Below are positions 1 to 24,304 of a stretch of DNA of 64,000 bases, piece after piece. The DNA lies in assembly GCA_029721435.1 (NCBI GenBank), contig CM056578.1, positions 18,077,911-18,141,910 of the forward strand. The letters are read 5' to 3'. Both the position numbers and the translations under genes were made by a program. This stretch comes from Gymnothorax reevesii (taxonomy: Eukaryota; Chordata; Actinopteri; Anguilliformes; Muraenidae). The notes beneath the pieces were generated by a model, which was not told where the DNA came from, ran no database searches, and saw only the letters and a program-made list of their open reading frames with translations. Within the stretch, counting starts at the first letter, position 1; every line of letters begins with the position of its first letter.

Positions 1-1641
1 AGCAGTCCTGACCAGTCTCCAAGACAGAATGCATGGTATGGCACATTATGAAGCAAAATATACAGCAGTACAATTGTGTGGCAGAAGACCTAATAATGGG
101 CAAAAATTCCACTTCCAAGACTTACCACCTGCTGTCTTCAGTGCCCAAACACTGAATAATTAATGTCAAGACAGCGGTTAAGTCGACTGCCAACTTTTCT
201 GGACTCCGTTGCAGTCATGGCATTGTACATCTTCAGTAAGAAATTTAATTCATGCCATGAGCATTGAATATTGAGAACCGCTTCTGATATCATTGAGGAT
301 GAATAGATGTTTACAATAATTTAATTTGCATTTTCCACAAGGTTTTATCTTTTAGAATTGGAATACACTTCCAAAAGGTGTTCCATAGATTTCAAATCCA
401 CACATTTAAGTAAAATGCAATTGCAGTTTCTCGCAAAATACACTTGGAAATTGCAAAAACATTTTTTGCAGGGGCGGCATTGAAAATATTTGAACAACGC
501 ATGCTATATTCTGCTCGTCCCAATTCTCATCTTAGCCCATGTCCACTCTGAATGCATAACCAGTTTCATGACCAAAAATTCCCTCAAAGCAATTTCAGAA
601 TCCACAGGTACCATAACTATGGAGGACTCTTGAAATGGGCGGCATATAAGAATGTGTCCATGAGTATAAATTGAGGTAAAAATACACCAAGAAATATTCC
701 TGAATGCCCAAAACTACACATTATGGCCTTTATTCAGTGTAGCTGCAGCGTCGGATTAACCCATAAGACTGCTTCCATCACTAAGCAAACTTCCCTCTTA
801 ATACATAATAAATACAAGCATTCATTCCTTAGCGGAAATCTGATTTAAACAGCAACTGACAACTTAGTTTATGCAGTAAATGACTCCAAAATTCTAATCA
901 GTCACTCGTTCATAGTAGAGAGACATCTCCAAGACATTTATTCAGCATAATACAAGAACCAAAATCATAAAATACAATTTTGACAGAAGGATTGGGTCTT
1001 CAATTACAACAGAGAAAGAAATGATAAAAACAATTTTTGCTGATTGTATTGCATCTGATATACCCAACCCACTCTCATCCACAAAACAAGGATTAAGTTC
1101 ACTGCACACCATTTTGGCTTATTTTCTTAAAAAGGCAATTTAAACATGCTCGTTCACAATATAAAAAACCCAAGTTTACACCAGTATAACTGTCGTTAGC
1201 CTCAAAAACAGTGAAAATGTCTAACCCCGGGGGGTAAAAAAAAAAAAAAAATATGAGGGGGGCAAGCCATGTGTTGAACATATTTACAAAGCACGTTCGA
1301 CTCGTGCAATTTTACGAGGACGACACAAACTCCAATCATTCATCTACAGGCATAAGGTACATGGACAAAACTCCCTCCGATGGTTTCAACTAACTATTAA
1401 CAAAAAGAGAAAAATATATAAACATGACTGTGGGTTTAAGGTCTTGATAAAGAACACGACTATTCACCACTGCAGTGAAGCCCTTCTGGGTCACGAACAA
1501 GAACTCCAGAACACAGCCGTCGAAACCCTCTCCTGTGTACGCAAGCTTTACTGTGCTCTTCAACACAAAAAACAAACGAGGGGGGAAAAAAAAAGCAACA
1601 GTCGCAGAAGTTTTCAGTCAGCCCTGGTGCTCCCCCCACCC
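1..1641 (-). other. Probable 3' UTR and downstream flank of the hnRNP H1-type gene
   Basis: This A/T-rich stretch follows the stop codon at 1642-1644 on the minus strand. No convincing coding exon is seen in it. A canonical AATAAA signal (plus-strand TTTATT at 937-942) lies about 700 bases past the stop and is a plausible cleavage signal; the actual end of the transcript cannot be set. The open frames here, including ones running over 1444-1755, are shadows of the last exon and UTR. Confidence 0.55.
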
Positions 1642-13785
<12,144 letters not shown>

Positions 13786-13985
13786 GATCAGCAGCTGCGA
13801 GGTGAATTCTCCACTGTCGAAGAGAAAGATAAGCTACACAATAACAAAAATGCATTTGCTAACTCAAAGTAATCGCTAGGTTCAAATTTTTTATCTAGAA
13901 TTAAAAATTATTCAGGTTCATACGTTACCGTTTGACAACGAAACCATCACAGTTAGTAAAAGATAACGGAAAAACTGCAGGATTC

Positions 13986-14126
13986 TAAAGCCGCTTTCAC
14001 ACTGAAGGCGAAACGAATTTTTCGCACGACAGATTCAATTCAAAGTCAATGTGCATCTTTGCATTGACTTTGAATGTAATCTGTCGTGCGAAAAAATCGT
14101 TTCGCGCCCGGTGTGAAAGCAGCTTA
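13986..14126. repeat. Palindromic MITE, copy 1
   Basis: Two ~64-nt arms are reverse complements: TTCGCACGACAGATT on the left against AATCTGTCGTGCGAA on the right, with CAAAGTCAATG near the centre and GCTTTCACAC at the outer ends. It lies just upstream of the first coding exon of the hnRNP H gene. A second copy is at 20635-20775 and a fragment at about 18214-18235. Confidence 0.8.
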
Positions 14127-14519
14127 CAGTGACATTCTGCAGATCCACAAAAACTTGCTAACCACATCAATGCAACTGGGGAACCAATCATTGATTACGG
14201 GGGTGGCTAGAGACTAACAGACCTGCGGACAAACCAAAGAACCTGCATTGGAAAGACCCAGAACTTAACCTTTGCGAGCAACGATTACGCGGTTTCAATT
14301 AAGGGGTTGTCAAATGAAATATTTTCAGTACTAGCTAGGGAACTTAAACAAGGCCAGCGCAGTGAGCTGCCGAACATCCTGGCGGGTCGTTTCCTACGGT
14401 GGTCAAGATTAAGTTAACTAAATATGGACCATATCAGCTAGTCAGCGAACTAACGAGTTTCATATGAAACGTCAGTTAATAACAGATTATGATGGGTCAG
14501 ATTCATCCAATGACTAGAG

Positions 14520-14826
14520 CAGGAGTGGGCAATTCCGGTCCTGGAGGGCCGGTGTGTACGCAGGTTTTCATTTATATCAATTGCCCTGACTGAGTTAACG
14601 TTCATTGATTGCATGAACAAATGTAGATTTGTGCAAAGATTAGATCAAAGAAAAAAATTTGTGGGGAGATGAGAACACACTTTATGGCCATTCATCATAA
14701 TTTAAAGAAATGCGCCTGAAATGTCAGATTTCAGAGATAGTTTAGCTAATTTAGATGATCAACTAATTAAAGGCCATACGTCGGTATGAAAACCAGGACA
14801 GATACGGCCCTCATTGCCCGTCCCTG
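14520..14826. repeat. MITE-like repeat with ~45-bp imperfect inverted ends
   Basis: The left end CAGGAGTGGGCAATTCCGG and the reverse complement of the right end, CAGGGACGGGCAATGAGGG, both run into a GG(T/A)TTTTC-type stretch. It lies upstream of the first coding exon of the hnRNP H gene. Non-coding. Confidence 0.55.
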
Positions 14827-14829
14827 AGC

Positions 14830-15480
14830 TAACGTTAACGTGAGACAGATATCTTGCTCGCTACATCACCGCCTCGGAATACCCGTGCAACAATAACCGG
14901 TTTTACCAAGGTATACAGGCACAGCAAAATAAAGTTGGCTACCAATCCAATTACGCAATAATTCCATAGAATAGCTGTATATTGAGTAGCGAGGAAGCTG
15001 ACTTCGGTTTTTCAAACCGCGTCCCGTTGGCTCGCTGGCAAATCCGCTCATAAACGGCAGCCGACGCACGCTACCGGAGGGGAACTCCGCTCAAGACAAA
15101 GACACAGGCCTCAAAGCATCGCATCGTTCATAACGGTGTTTTTAATGACTTAAAATCAAGATTTAACATCTCCAAAACCAGTACCGGTCAGTAGTAAGGA
15201 TAGCTTGAATATGATTGTTAGTTTTTCGTCCATGGTTTAAGATCTGAACTTGCCTTAATTTCTTTGTGATATTTCAGAATTCGGCGTGGCTACTTCCCAA
15301 GGTGCTACTTCCCCCGACGTTCACGATCCGGTTTCTGAGCGCATGCGCCGTTCTACGTTGAAGCCTACCTTCATCGATCACGCCCAAGAAATGACGTATT
15401 GCGCAGAACTGTCGCCAGCTTCCTCCTCCCCGAGTGCGTTTCCATCCTGTCCTTATTTTTCCAATTACTAAAGCACCGAG
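14830..15480 (-). promoter_or_regulatory. Probable promoter and 5' non-coding exon region of the hnRNP H gene
   Basis: CpG density rises sharply here compared with the introns. GCGCATGCGC at 15339-15348 is a perfect NRF1-type site, and no TATA box is near it, as expected for a housekeeping hnRNP promoter. The first coding exon has an acceptor at 13814-13815, so an upstream 5' UTR exon must exist; a minus-strand donor-like AAG|GTAGGC near 15371 is one candidate. The transcription start cannot be fixed from sequence alone. Confidence 0.5.
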
Positions 15481-17480
15481 CACCCCTCCAAACTTCTTAG
15501 CGAATATTACATGAATTTCTTCACCCTTAACATAAAAAACCGAGGATTCGCTGTGCTGATTTTATCACGATAATAATCCTCTGTCTTTGCGTCAGCTTTG
15601 TTTGTACAGTTTACGACCATCACAATAAATGCAGAGAAACTCCTGCCCATATTTATGATTCCTTCATCCGCTTTCCCTAGTTCTTCACACATTCTTCCAG
15701 CTCTATTGTATTCTCTCCTTACTGATTACTTTTAAGCAGTCTTTTTTTGTTCGTTTGTTTGTCACGTAAGCATATGGAATTTTACCCTGTGCTTGTGCTT
15801 GCTCCACCTGACCTTCCTCCTAATTTCTCTAATTTCTTCCACCTAATGGACTTACTCCCATTTTGTGATTACCCCCAAGTGAAGTATTTGGCCTGCTCTT
15901 TCTTTAGCTCAAGCTCATTTTTATCACACCCATCCTTCCAACACCTCTGTTGCGTCTATACACATACTGCTTTGTGTTCTATGCATTCACTTGTACAGTA
16001 TTGTGTTCATGCATTTACGAAGACAATCAAGGGGCACCAATGTTTAGCAGAAGTACTATATTGGAGAATGTGATGTGCAAACGTTGAGTAAATGCGCGCT
16101 CTCGCTGTTCCTATACTTCATGTGTGTTAATGTCTGTTGAACCAACACCACAACAATCTCCTACCCCAGACCATTTTCTTTCCTCAAATCCCTGCCACAT
16201 GCCCATGATCTCGACACCTATAACAGCTTAGTGGGATCCTTTCATTTGCTCTCACCCTGTAACTAATACATCATAACGTCCCATGAAACTCTAATAATAC
16301 TGACAAGTTCTCTTTTCTTTGCCATTTCTATCTCTTTTCAGCAGCATTGCCCCACAGACTCCCACTGACTCCAAAACTATTCAGCCCCCACTCGATTGCA
16401 GAACTGTTCCCAGAAGTCAAAATGATCTCTATCGCTCGTCAAAAAACAGTCAACTTTTGTCTAGTTGAATTGGTAGCTAGGTTTTCGATAACCCCTCTCT
16501 TTGATGAATTCACACTTCAGCCGTAAATACAATTGCTTAAGGAATACGTCTGTGAGCCTTACTTGTTCAATCAAAACAACATATTACTACGCAGAGACAT
16601 TCAAGTGAATAATTATCTGGCATAATGTGTAGGCATAGGCATTTGGCTCAGGTCATCATGTGAAAAATGTGCAAAGTCTACTGTTCATATGGAAATTAGT
16701 TGTCATTATTGGCTTTACTCCTCAGAACAAATCTGATACCGCCTATCCAGGATCGCCCCAAAGAAAACAATTTTAATGAATATGCAATGCTCCACACTGT
16801 GTGACTTCAAGGATGCCATTTCCATTTTTGGCCAAAGTCAAAGAGCGTTAACTTTCCGTCAATGTTGGTCCAAGCCAGAGATCAATTAAGTACAGAAGAG
16901 GATAAGTAGCTCACATCATTATGCATACATTTATACCTGCTTTGCCTTTGGTTCCGAAAATAAAATAATTAACCTACTGATGTTCCACTGGCTTCTGCTT
17001 CACAAGTCATGATGGTTGCTCGGTGATCTTCAGTGTGGTGTTCCTATTAGGGATGTACATGTGTGTTAACTTAATGTCCACAAAACTGTATCAGCTTCCT
17101 TCCTTACCCAGCCACCCAGCCCGGTGTTGAAGGGCTTGGGCGTGCAATTACTTGTTATGATCCAGATTCGGAATCAAGTGCGGAGGTAGAGCACAATTCA
17201 ATAGTAGGGCTTATTGATAGTAATGTGGTAACAGTGGGATGGAGCCCAGAAGACGATAGCACAGTTCAGATGTTATGAGCGAAGCCATGGAGGCATTTCC
17301 AATCTCCGACCAGTGGCATTCAGGGATGAGTGCCAGATGGAGTGCACACTTTGCCTGATCCAAACTGTCCGAAGGCGGGAGGGAGTAGCTTAGGAGGAAC
17401 GAGGTTCCAATCCTGATGACCAAAGCCACTTTTACACTTGTCGCGAATTTATCTAGGGGCCCTGCGGATAGTTTCTGCAA
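15481..17480. other. Intergenic spacer between the two head-to-head genes
   Basis: A/T-rich sequence with no coding exon, RNA gene or repeat with visible ends. It separates the minus-strand hnRNP H gene from the plus-strand dCK gene. Confidence 0.45.
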
Positions 17481-17714
17481 CATGGCTCCGAGAAACTACT
17501 GTTCCCAGCTGTATCTCGCGAGACAACGAAACAACGCGAGTTTTATTCGAGGCTCTACGTTTGGGCGCGCGGTTTGAGTAAGCGCTCAGTATCGCGGGGA
17601 AATGCACTGAAGCGGGTCAGTTGTAAAAATATAGGTTCCTAAGTCGTGGATAGAATTGGTCTAAACAAGTTTTTATTTTTGTAACCGCGTACAGTATTGC
17701 TATCGCATATCAAG
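17480..17714 (+). promoter_or_regulatory. Probable core promoter and 5' UTR of the dCK gene
   Basis: CpG-rich, TATA-less segment directly before the start codon. It contains the palindrome TCTCGCGAGA at 17514-17523, a core-promoter motif known from vertebrate housekeeping genes, and ACTACTGTTCCCAGCTG near 17496, which resembles a ZNF143-type site. TTTGGGCGCGC near 17560 is E2F-like. The start codon context AAGATGGCT also fits a YY1-type site. Confidence 0.55.
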
Positions 17715-20700
17715 ATGGCTACTCCTCCAAAGAGAATATGTCCGAGTCCTAATTTTGACAACAGCTTTGAAAAGCGGACTAAGAAGATTTCTATTGAAGG
17801 CAATATCGGTGAGTCACGACACATTTAGTGTTTTATATTATTTTTAGACGTGTATTTTTACATAATTATTGCGTTAGATGACTCCGTTAACGAGTCATTT
17901 GCTATATTGCTGAAACGGGCGTATATGTGGCGCTGGCTGACCATGAGGGACGGCTTTCTTCAGCGCCAACGTGAGACCTAACCTAATATCTAGTGTTTGC
18001 AAATGTTAGTTATGCTATTGTTTTCATTTTTGTTGGCTAGCTAATGTTAAATGGCTGAGGTAACGTTCCTTGGACTGTGGTTTGCTGCTGCTTTTTTTAT
18101 TAGCTGGCTAATGAATGCAGAGGCTGCTCTCCAGCAAGTTGCAGTGAACAGAGGGAGATGTCATTTAAGGTCATGTAAAATTAACACAGGCTGGCTTCGT
18201 TACTACCGAGTTACCGGTGTGAAAGCAGCTTTAGTGGTGCACTATACGAGTTAATTTATCCATACTATATCTCACTCAGCCAGCTAACGGTATATATATT
18301 GTGCATGATTAACTATTTATATCATATGAAATTGAACAGCACCAACATGGGAAACTGACTTGCTGATGGTGGGATGTTTTGTGAAGTTGGCTGGTTGGCG
18401 CCAAAATAGGTGTCCACTTTAAACGGCACATTTCATTCCTGCTTCGCTTTAAGTGTTTTTGGACATCGTGTTTTGTAGGATTGGCTTGTTGGCTGCTGAA
18501 TATTTCTTTCTTTCTTTCTGTCTGTCTGTCTCTCTTTCTTTCTTTTATTAGTAATTGTTGTTAAACCTGGCCAAGGTTTGAATGTGCGCGTGCTAGCCAA
18601 CTTTATTCTTTTTTTTTCTTTGGTTCATTTGGTCGATTTCAAAATTGGCTGACTGCATGCCAATGTGACGTGGGCAACGTTAAAAAAATTTAAGCCAAAG
18701 AAATGCATCCACATGTTGCTTTCTTAATGGAGGAGAAATTATGTTGCAGGCCATCTCCCAAAAACTGCTGCCCGGTATAGTTTCCCTTGAAGGGAAAGGC
18801 GCCAATGAGACTGAAACCATTGCGACACTTTTCCATTGAAAAATGATACCATTTGGAAAAGTTCTGTTCAGAAGTTTATTACTTGCTGTATATGTAACCT
18901 TATTAGTATTATTTTCTTTTTATCTATAGCCATTATACATCTATATATGCACTTATTTAATTCAGTATATAGTTTGATATTTATCTATTGATGCTTGCCG
19001 TTCTGTGCTTTACCTCATTTTATTATGTATTCGATTCTAGTTTGTTTACACCTCTTTACACTTACAGCCATGATTGTACGTTGACTGTGGGGACTTCATT
19101 GGAAATAAGCTTCGGCTTTCATGTGCTATCCTTGTTTTTAATGTCAATCATATTTACCTATGATTTTTTTATGTATGCGTGTTTTGCATTTATTTACCAA
19201 ATAATTAAATAAAATCAGTGAGTTCGTTATCGACAAGAACAAAAAACCAAACGCATGAGAATTCAGGCGGCTAGTCCGCACCCCATAATCCTAAAACGCG
19301 CCTCTCTTGCTGCCGTTTCAGCTGCAGGCAAGTCGACATTAGTGCGCATTTTGGAGAGGGAGTCGGATGAATGGGAAGTAATGCCGGAGCCAATCGCAAA
19401 GTGGTGTAATGTCCAGACTACCGAAAATGAGTATGAGGTGAGCCTTGGTCATGTTGTCTTCAGACCTTGCATATCAGTATTTCATTTTTATCTGAAGGTT
19501 AATTTACCCACCGTTTTGACTGTTCATGGTCGACTGGCGAATGACCGATTGTTTTATCTATAGGAGCTCAGCACATCTCAGAAGAGCGGCGGAAACCTGC
19601 TCCAAATGTTGTACGACAAACCTTCGCGTTGGTCGTACACCTTCCAGAGCTACGCTTTCCTGAGTCGGGTCCGATCTCAGATGAAACCGCCTTCCGCTAA
19701 GCTGCAGCAGGCTGAGAGGCCGGTCCAGTTCCTCGAGCGCTCAGTTTACAGTGACCGGTAAGTCGGGTCCACTTTTGCTTCCTCGAATCGATGCGTGGCC
19801 AGTTTACAAGGCCTTGAAATGATGGGAAATCCTGCCATCATTCGTATAAGCAACATTAGTGCAAGTTACGATGTCATTCAAAATGAAAAGGGCTCATCTA
19901 AATTGCAGTCTACGTCCAGTGATCTTGTGGCCTGGTAATTATAATGTGGATAATTTACTGAACTGTACCATGAAGTTATATTCCTGACATACGAAGAATA
20001 CATTTATGAGCCACCAGTTTTTATAGTTTTATTAATTGGTTCTACTTCCTCGTTCAATAGCTGTCCAATTGTGGCAAATGCATCCAGTTGCAGGCATAAA
20101 CTGTGGCTCTCATTTTGTGAACATGGGAATTCCCTTGATGATAAATGGAGCCCCAGAGTTATTGTGACTATGGACAGAGTTTTGGGGAGGTCATATGGTT
20201 CATCTTTTTAATTTGAAACTGATTTCCAGCCATTAGGAGGCCTCTTCTAGCTGCAAATGAATCCTTTTTATGATGATTGATCCGGTGACCCGAGTTTCTG
20301 CACAGGGTGGCAGCAAATTTACAAAATGTTGAAAAACTGGGGAGCAGTCATTAATATTCATGAAATAACCACTAACTGATTGACAGATAAGATTATGTCT
20401 GACACAGCAATGTACTGTCTTCCTGAAATTTGTCAGACACTCTGGAATGCTTCAAGTAATCCAATCAGGAAGTGGTGCTTTCATGAATATTAAGCAATCT
20501 TCCCCTGTCACCCTCAATTTTGACAATCATGGGGTGGCGGGGTAGCTAAGTCGTAGGTTGCTTGAATGGCTACTGAAGATTTGGTGGTTTGTGCCCCTGA
20601 ACAGGGCTTGGGATTCTGGCAAACATCTAGAGATTAAAACTGCTTTCACACCACACGCAAAATTTTTTTGCACAAAAAATTACGTTCAAAGTCAACGCAA

Positions 20701-22572
20701 AGACATTGCATTGACTTTGAAAGTAACCTGTTGTGCAAAAAATTTGTTTAGCATCCGATGTGAAAGCGCCCTAAGTTAGAAAGAACCCTGCCATGAGGGT
20801 CCTTGACCAAGGCCCCTGAACCCAAAAACTGCTCAGAGGGGTTTACTCTTATTTCTCTCCCTACCTCGGCCTGGCATTTTCAAGCATTTCTCTCAGATCT
20901 TCCTCTGGAATGGGGACAAATTCTTAATATCACTTCCCTGGCTGAATAAAAGTTGTGAAAGCATTTTGGGTCCTAGAGGCACCTGATCCTCTCTGGAGTG
21001 TGGTGCTTCCTTGGCTAACCTCTCGGCTTCTGTTTCCTCTACAGTTACGTCTTTGCTTCTAACCTGTATGAGTCTGGGAGCCTGAATGAGACGGAGTGGT
21101 CCATCTACCAGGATTGGCACACGTGGATCTTGTCGCATTTTGAGACCGAGATTGAGCTTGACGCCTTCATCTACCTGAGAGCTGACCCGCAGGTGAGGCC
21201 ACGCCCCCAGGAAGCTGTCCTCTCCTGACGCCCAGAGTCATCAGTTTTCCGCTGCTGGACGTATAGCATTCATTGCTGCCCGTGTATTGCTATCAGATCA
21301 GGTCACCTTGAATGATGTCTGCAGTAAATGCCATTTTACTAGCTTTACCACCTTCATTAGCCAGCTTGTGGCTACGATCAGCCTCTCAATGCTGTCTCTA
21401 ACGGTGAATGTAGCTGGAGGTCACAGCTAGCGCTGGTGGAATAGTACGGTTATTGAATGTGTCCCTTACTAGACCTCTCAAAGGAAAATGGACTGTGTTT
21501 ACAGTGCGAACGATGAGTCAGAAAGGGTTTTTTGACACCTTCCAAAAACAGAATTGTATTTTGAGTAATGCTTTCAGTGCAGTTAAAGGCATGTTAACTC
21601 TGGCGCCCTCTGCTGTTTCAGAGGTGTATGCAGAGACTGCTCCAGAGAGGCAGAGAGGAAGAGCAGGACATTCCTCTGGAGTACCTGGAGCAGCTGCACT
21701 ATAAACACGAATGCTGGCTCTATAACCGCACCACCCAGTAGGTTTCTGTCTCTTTCTTTCTATTAATTTCTCTCTGTTGCTTTCCCTCTCTCTCTTTGCC
21801 TCTTTATTTGTTGGTCTTTTTCCCTAATTTTTATCTGCCTTTCTCCCCTCCCTCTATCATTTTGACACTGACTTCTCTCTAGCTCTTTCCCTCTATTTAT
21901 TTATTTGTCTGTCATACGTTTGTATCTGTTTCTTTCTCATTTTTTTTCAGTCTCAGTCTCATTTTGAGTCACACTTTCCTTGCCTTTCTTACTCCACCCC
22001 TTTATCGGTCTCGCCTTATTCAGTTTTCCTGTACTTTTGACTGTATGCTAATATGGCTGTTCTGCGTGTGTTCCGTGTTCCACAGTGTGGACTTTGAGAA
22101 TCTGAAGGACATTCCCATCCTGATTCTTGATGTAAACGATGACTTCAAGAATGACAAGATCAAGCAGGAGGCTGTGCTGGACGAGGTGGGTTTGGCAGGA
22201 GAGCGTGTGCGCGCATGAGAACCAGTCTACTCTCAAAGCATTGCTGCACAATTCAATCTGCTGAACCTCTCAGCCATTTTATTGACTTCACTACTGTTCA
22301 ATGAACAAGTACTAAAGAAATGCTTGATCGTTGATCAGAAATTTCTAGAATCTCTTTGCATGCGAGTGTGTACGATGCAGAAAGCAGGTGCCTGGTCGGC
22401 TGAGTTCCACACGGGCTCCAGATTCACACACTGCTCTTGCAGCCGCTGTGCTCTGTCCCTCGCTACCCTTTCACAGGCCTCTGTTCCGTTATTCTGGTGA
22501 CTGCAGTGAGATTGAGTGGAAGTGACATTACTGTCTCCTCTGCAGGTGAAAGAGTTCCTGAACACACTATGA
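17715..22572 (+). CDS. dck: Deoxycytidine kinase-family deoxyribonucleoside kinase, seven exons, 264 aa
   Basis: Phosphorylates deoxycytidine (and purine deoxynucleosides in the family) in the nucleotide salvage pathway. Exons: 17715-17808, 19322-19437, 19564-19757, 21045-21192, 21622-21737, 22086-22185, 22546-22572; total 795 nt, all GT-AG, frame open throughout. Visible motifs: P-loop GNIAAGKST (29-37); the MPEP loop with the catalytic Glu; [17 protein letters not shown], which keeps the Ala and Arg of the dCK substrate pocket; the ERSVYSDRY motif; [12 protein letters not shown]; and the Arg-rich lid [13 protein letters not shown]. Human dCK is 260 aa. The N-terminus MATPPKR and the C-terminus VKEFLNTL match dCK rather than the mitochondrial dGK or TK2, and there is no obvious transit peptide. 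The middle (residues ~150-260) is more diverged from mammalian dCK than expected, so it could be the dCK2-type paralogue reported in non-mammalian vertebrates. It is not determined which. Confidence 0.93.
17830..19320 (+). other. dCK intron 1 with a MITE fragment and simple repeats
   Basis: GGTGTGAAAGCAGCTTTAG at about 18214 matches one end of the palindromic MITE family at 13986-14126. A (TTTC)n/(TGTC)n tract occupies about 18503-18546. The rest is unremarkable intron. Confidence 0.5.
19760..20630. other. dCK intron 3, nothing recognised
   Basis: No exon, RNA gene or repeat with visible ends was seen before the palindromic MITE at 20635. Confidence 0.4.
20635..20775. repeat. Palindromic MITE, copy 2, in dCK intron 3
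   Basis: Same architecture as the copy at 13986-14126: outer CTGCTTTCACAC and GTGTGAAAGC-type ends, an inner TTCAAAGTCAACGCAAAG facing CATTGACTTTGAAAG. It is more diverged and slightly A/T-richer than copy 1. Confidence 0.75.
21750..21960. repeat. Pyrimidine-rich low-complexity tract in dCK intron 5
   Basis: Long run of TCTCTTTC-type sequence. It probably serves as an extended polypyrimidine region but has no sharp repeat unit. Confidence 0.6.
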
Positions 22573-23260
22573 TATCCCAGTACCCCTGTCACGCAGCAAA
22601 TCAACGCTTTATGCTGACCTCAAGCCTCTTCCCTCTCAGAAGTTACATTTCCTTTGTACCAGTGTCTGTGGTGCGTAATTTTTATTGAGGTGCGAGTGCA
22701 AGCATTTCCTCTTGGTTTATGAAATGCAGGCAATTCTTTTGGAATGGAGACCTTTGCCTTTTTTTGTATCGAGATCAAAATGCTCTTGATTGACATGTAT
22801 TATTTCTGTAAATTTTTTTTTTTAATGGTTAAATTTTTTTTAAACATGTTTTAGCCAGCTATGTAAGTTATCCTGAGGATTTCTGCACATCTCTAAGGAT
22901 GAGACTTGATAAAAATAGTTGAATTTCATAGGTGCTGTTTGCCAGTATCAAATACTAATGGTTTTCAGCTGCCTATTTTGCTTTATGGGATTTTTTTTTT
23001 TCATCTTTTTCCACCCCAGAATCATACTGAATACAACTGCAATGTAATTGTGTGTGTATATATATATATTGCGCTTTTTTTTTTTTTAAATTGTGGAGCT
23101 CTTGTGCGATGTCATTTTTATACAGTCGTTTGTGGTACAGACATATTTATATTGCTGAGATTTTCTATTAAATCCATAGCAACTAACCGGAGTTTGTTTT
23201 ACTGTCTTATGTGGAAGTATCTGCAGAACTGATATGGGGCAGGAGTGTTTTTAAAAAAAA
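22573..23260 (+). other. Probable 3' UTR of the dCK gene
   Basis: A/T-rich sequence following the TGA at 22570-22572, with T tracts and an ATTAAA variant signal near 23168. The A tract at about 23252-23270 could mark an old poly(A) or a repeat tail. The transcript end is not determined. Confidence 0.4.
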
Positions 23261-23309
23261 AAAAAAAAAATTTAACCAGAATGGCTTGGTGTGGGTGGAG
23301 ACTGTCCTT

Positions 23310-23780
23310 CCAGCTGTGCTGTTACACGTAATTCTACTAATCAACTCCAAGTGTCTGTGCTAAAGACCTTGATTAGTAGAACTGGGCATGTATCAAATTG
23401 GCTGGAATGAAAGCCTGCTCTGCACTGACCGGTTCCGCATACAGTTGAATACCCCAGTACGATTTCTTGTTGGCATTAAAAGGTACTTGAGCGTGGGGAT
23501 GGGGAGTCGTGCTTCTGGAGAGCCACAGCCCTGCACGTTTTAGATGTGTCTGCTCCCGAACATGCCTGATTCAAATATTTGACTTCTAATCAAGAATTTC
23601 TCTCCATCAAGTCCTTGAGAACCAACAGGTACTTGAATCCGTTGTCAGAGAAGAGGGACGTCTACAACATGCAGGACAAGCGGTTCTCCAGGAGAGGTTT
23701 GAGAAACGCTGATCTACAAAATGCAGGACTATGGCTCTTCAGGAGCAGGGTTTCCTGCCACTGCTTCAGCAGTTTTATAC
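23310..23780. repeat. Cluster of short MITE/SINE-like repeat fragments
   Basis: 23330-23420 shares two blocks with the foldback repeat at 2550-2690. 23490-23760 contains CTCCAGGAGAGGTTTGAGAAA and CTTCAGGAGCAGGGTTTCC-type stretches, typical of short dispersed fish repeats related to the one at 14520-14826. A minus-strand open frame over 23729-23977 is not supported as a gene. Confidence 0.4.
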
Positions 23781-24179
23781 TTGTTAAATAGTTTTATATT
23801 TTCAGGGGTGCATTCAATTTCTCCAAAGATCAAGAAACCTTCTATAATGGACATGAACCAGAAATTCTTTGGCTGGTAGCCATTAAAAGGTGTGTTCAGA
23901 TCTTCTATTTCATGAAGAAAAGGCGGCAATTCGCGCTCTCCTTCTTTCCAACAAGGAAAGGGGACCTGATGGACCACAATCCATTGCTACAGTAGCGATT
24001 GGGAATGTCAGTAGTTTTCCTTTTTGGATCAGTTGTCTTTATCAATTGCCATTGATCTCATGAGAGAACTTCCAATTTATCTAATTCATTTCAAATGGCT
24101 ACTTCAAAAAAATTGCTGCTTTCTCTGAACGACCTGTGTGACATTTCTCGTTGAGGTCAAGGGGCAGAGGTGGAGGGGG

Positions 24180-24191
24180 GGGGGGAGGCAA
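24180..24191. repeat. G homopolymer
   Basis: Run of about 12-13 G inside a GA-rich context, 23 bases or so after a G/A-rich stretch. Prone to sequencing-length error. Confidence 0.7.
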
Positions 24192-24304
24192 CCTATTTAA
24201 AAGAATTTAGATGCGCCCTCAGTTTTATCTGTCCTTCATTTTATTTCTGACCGTAGCATTAGGTATCATACTCAGAACTCCAAGTTCCTGGCAAGAATAC
24301 AGAA

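Noticed and set aside
23729..23977. Minus-strand 82-aa frame with EIEDLNTPFNGYQPKNFWF
   Set aside because: It overlaps short dispersed repeats and has no recognisable domain or neighbouring exon.
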